A stretch of DNA of 64,000 nucleotides from Allodiplogaster sudhausi. Taxonomy: Eukaryota > Nematoda > Chromadorea > Rhabditida > Diplogasteridae. The notes under the pieces are model-generated. The model did not search any database and was not told the DNA's origin. It was given only the letters and a program-made list of their open reading frames with translations. Location of the stretch: contig CALZFC010000058.1 in assembly GCA_945643635.1 (NCBI GenBank), positions 806,001-870,000 of the forward strand, read 5' to 3'. Both the position numbers and the translations under genes were made by a program. Positions within the stretch are counted from its first letter, which is position 1; each line of letters opens with the position of its first letter. Positions 61,901-64,000 of the stretch are shown here, in pieces.

Positions 61901-64000
61901 CTCAGTTGAGGTGGAGGTAGACTCGGTGGAGGTGGATGTCGACGGTTCGGTAGACGTGCTTGTCGACTCCGTTGAAGTGCTGGTCGACTCAGTTGAGGTC
62001 GAGGTAGACTCGGTGGAGGTGGATGTCGACGGTTCGGTAGACGTGCTTGTTGACTCCGTTGAAGTGCTTGTCGACTCAGTTGAGGTGGAGGTAGACTCGG
62101 CGGAGGTGGATGTCGACGGTTCGGTAGACGTGCTTGTCGACTCCGTTGAAGTGCTGGTCGACTCAGTTGAGGTCGAGGTAGACTCGGTGGAGGTGGATGT
62201 CGACGGTTCGGTAGACGTGCTTGTCGACTCCGTTGAAGTGCTGGTCGACTCAGTTGAGGTCGAGGTAGACTCGGTTGAGGTGGATGTCGACGGTTCGGTA
62301 GACGTGCTTGTCGACTCCGTTGAAGCGCTGGTCGACTCAGTTGGGGTGGAGGTAGACTCGGTGGAGGTGGATGTCGACGGTTCGGTAGACGTGCTTGTCG
62401 ACTCCGTTGAAGTGCTGGTCGACTCAGTTGAGGTCGAGGTAGACTCGGTGGAGGTGGATGTCGACGGTTCGGTAGACGTGCTTGTCGACTCCGTTGAAGT
62501 GCTGGTCGACTCAGTTGAGGTCGAGGTAGACTCGGTGGAGGTGGATGTCGACGGTTCGGTAGACGTGCTTGTCGACTCCGTTGAAGTGCTTGTCGACTCA
62601 GTTGAGGTGGAGGTAGACTCGGTGGAGGTGGATGTCGACGGTTCGGTAGACGTGCTTGTCGACTCCGTTGAAGTGCTTGTCGACTCAGTTGAGGTGGAGG
62701 TAGACTCGGTGGAGGTGGATGTCGACGGTTCGGTAGACGTGCTTGTCGACTCCGTTGAAGTGCTGGTCGACTCAGTTGAGGTCGAGGTAGACTCGGTGGA
62801 GGTGGATGTCGACGGTTCGGTAGACGTGCTTGTTGACTCCGTTGAAGTGCTTGTCGACTCAGTTGAGGTGGAGGTAGACTCGGCGGAGGTGGATGTCGAC
62901 GGTTCGGTAGACGTGCTTGTCGACTCCGTTGAAGTGCTGGTCGACTCAGTTGAGGTCGAGGTAGACTCGGTGGAGGTGGATGTCGACGGTTCGGTAGACG
63001 TGCTTGTCGACTCCGTTGAAGTGCTGGTCGACTCAGTTGAGGTCGAGGTAGACTCGGTTGAGGTGGATGTCGACGGTTCGGTAGACGTGCTTGTCGACTC
63101 CGTTGAAGCGCTGGTCGACTCAGTTGGGGTGGAGGTAGACTCGGTGGAGGTGGATGTCGACGGTTCGGTAGACGTGCTTGTCGACTCCGTTGAAGTGCTG
63201 GTCGACTCAGTCGAAGTCGAAGTGGATTCCGTGGAAGTGCTGGTCGACTCAGTTGAGGTCGAGGTAGACTCGGTGGAGGTGGATGTCGACGGTTCGGTAG
63301 ACGTGCTTGTCGACTCCGTTGAAGTGCTGGTCGACTCAGTTGAGGTGGAGGTAGACTCGGTGGAGGTGGATGTCGACGGTTCGGTAGACGTGCTTGTCGA
63401 CTCCGTTGAAGTGCTGGTCGACTCAGTTGAGGTCGAGGTAGACTCGGTTGAGGTGGATGTCGACGGTTCGGTAGACGTGCTTGTCGACTCCGTTGAAGTG
63501 CTGGTCGACTCAGTTGAGGTCGAGGTAGACTCGGTGGAGGTGGATGTCGACGGTTCGGTAGACGTGCTTGTCGACTCCGTTGAAGTGCTGGTCGACTCAG
63601 TTGAGGTGGAGGTAGACTCGGTGGAGGTGGATGTCGACGGTTCGGTAGACGTGCTTGTCGACTCCGTTGAAGTGCTTGTCGACTCAGTTGAGGTGGAGGT
63701 AGACTCGGTGGAGGTGGATGTCGACGGTTCGGTAGACGTGCTTGTCGACTCCGTTGAAGTGCTGGTCGACTCAGTTGAGGTCGAGGTAGACTCTGTGGAG
63801 GTGGATGTCGACGGTTCGGTAGACGTGCTTGTCGACTCCGTTGAAGTGCTGGTCGACTCAGTTGAGGTCGAGGTAGACTCGGTGGAGGTGGATGTCGACG
63901 GTTCGGTAGACGTGCTTGTCGACTCCGTTGAAGTGCTGGTCGACTCAGTTGAGGTCGAGGTAGACTCGGATGAGGTGGATGTCGACGGTTCGGTAGACGT
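58970..64000 (-). CDS. Mucin-like protein with seven C-terminal ShKT domains (5' partial)
   Basis: The visible part starts beyond 64000. One large exon (64000 to 60598) encodes a Ser/Thr/Glu repeat, open throughout on the minus strand, then seven exons each encode one ShKT (SXC) domain: 60394-60546, 60093-60245, 59789-59941, 59577-59723, 59360-59506, 59134-59277 and 58970-59079 (TGA). Each has six Cys ending in the C-x2-TC-x2-C pattern with a conserved Tyr/Met before it. The first six exons are 153, 153, 153, 147, 147 and 144 bp and all begin and end in phase 1, so they arose by tandem exon duplication. ShKT domains in nematode proteins occur in mucins, peroxidases and secreted immunomodulators; here the context is a surface-coat or gland mucin. 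The first ShKT-to-ShKT intron has a GC donor (60393). No signal peptide is visible because the N-terminus is outside the window. Confidence 0.88.
60960..64000 (-). repeat. 87-bp coding minisatellite, about 35 copies
   Basis: The unit is 87 bp (29 residues): four STSTSTE blocks plus one Pro. Copies are nearly identical. Point variants recur at fixed distances: an Ala variant at 61579, 62101 and 62884 (522 and 783 bp apart) and a variant pair at 62322 and 63105 (783 bp). These are 6 and 9 units, so the array has higher-order repeats made by unequal exchange. The array runs off the window end, so total length is unknown, and collapse or expansion by the assembler is possible. Confidence 0.93.

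Overview
The window looks like nuclear DNA of a nematode. It holds a gene with two DM (doublesex/MAB-3) zinc-binding domains, a long run of ShKT (SXC) domains fused to a Ser/Thr/Glu mucin repeat, and a Gi/o-class G-protein alpha subunit. Genes are split into many short exons. No rRNA, tRNA, CRISPR array or bacterial-type operon was seen. The clade was not resolved; acceptor sites vary (TTTCAG, TTGAAG, TTTTAG), unlike the rigid Caenorhabditis consensus.

Layout. 1-15104 holds no supported gene and is dominated by strand-asymmetric (GA)n/(CT)n tracts. 15105-16251 is a hAT DNA transposon with an 8-bp target duplication and a broken transposase. 17537-35992 (+) is the two-DM-domain gene, whose large introns contain (GA)n/(CT)n tracts, a 193-bp foldback element at 20029-20221 and a GC3-rich candidate alternative first exon at 23906-24137. 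38136-39831 (+) is an orphan predicted secreted protein of 233 aa. 41246-46202 (-) is a complete 355-aa G-alpha gene in nine exons. 52464-53949 (+) is a 263-aa secreted protein with two CUB domains. 54180-56343 (-) is a 408-aa secreted protein with Cys-rich repeats and an STSTSTE tail. 58970-64000 (-, 5' end outside the window) is a mucin-like protein with about 35 copies of an 87-bp repeat followed by seven ShKT exons.

The last three genes encode secreted proteins of the kind seen at nematode surfaces, glands or eggshells; the two (-) genes share the same STSTSTE repeat and look like products of exon or cassette exchange. The DM gene (sexual or neuronal differentiation) and the G-alpha gene (receptor signalling or spindle positioning) have no evident functional link to them.

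The most notable general feature is splicing. Of about 41 introns I could place by reading frame and homology, five appear to use GC-AG rather than GT-AG boundaries. All exon models come from frame, phase and family knowledge by eye; no transcript evidence was available.
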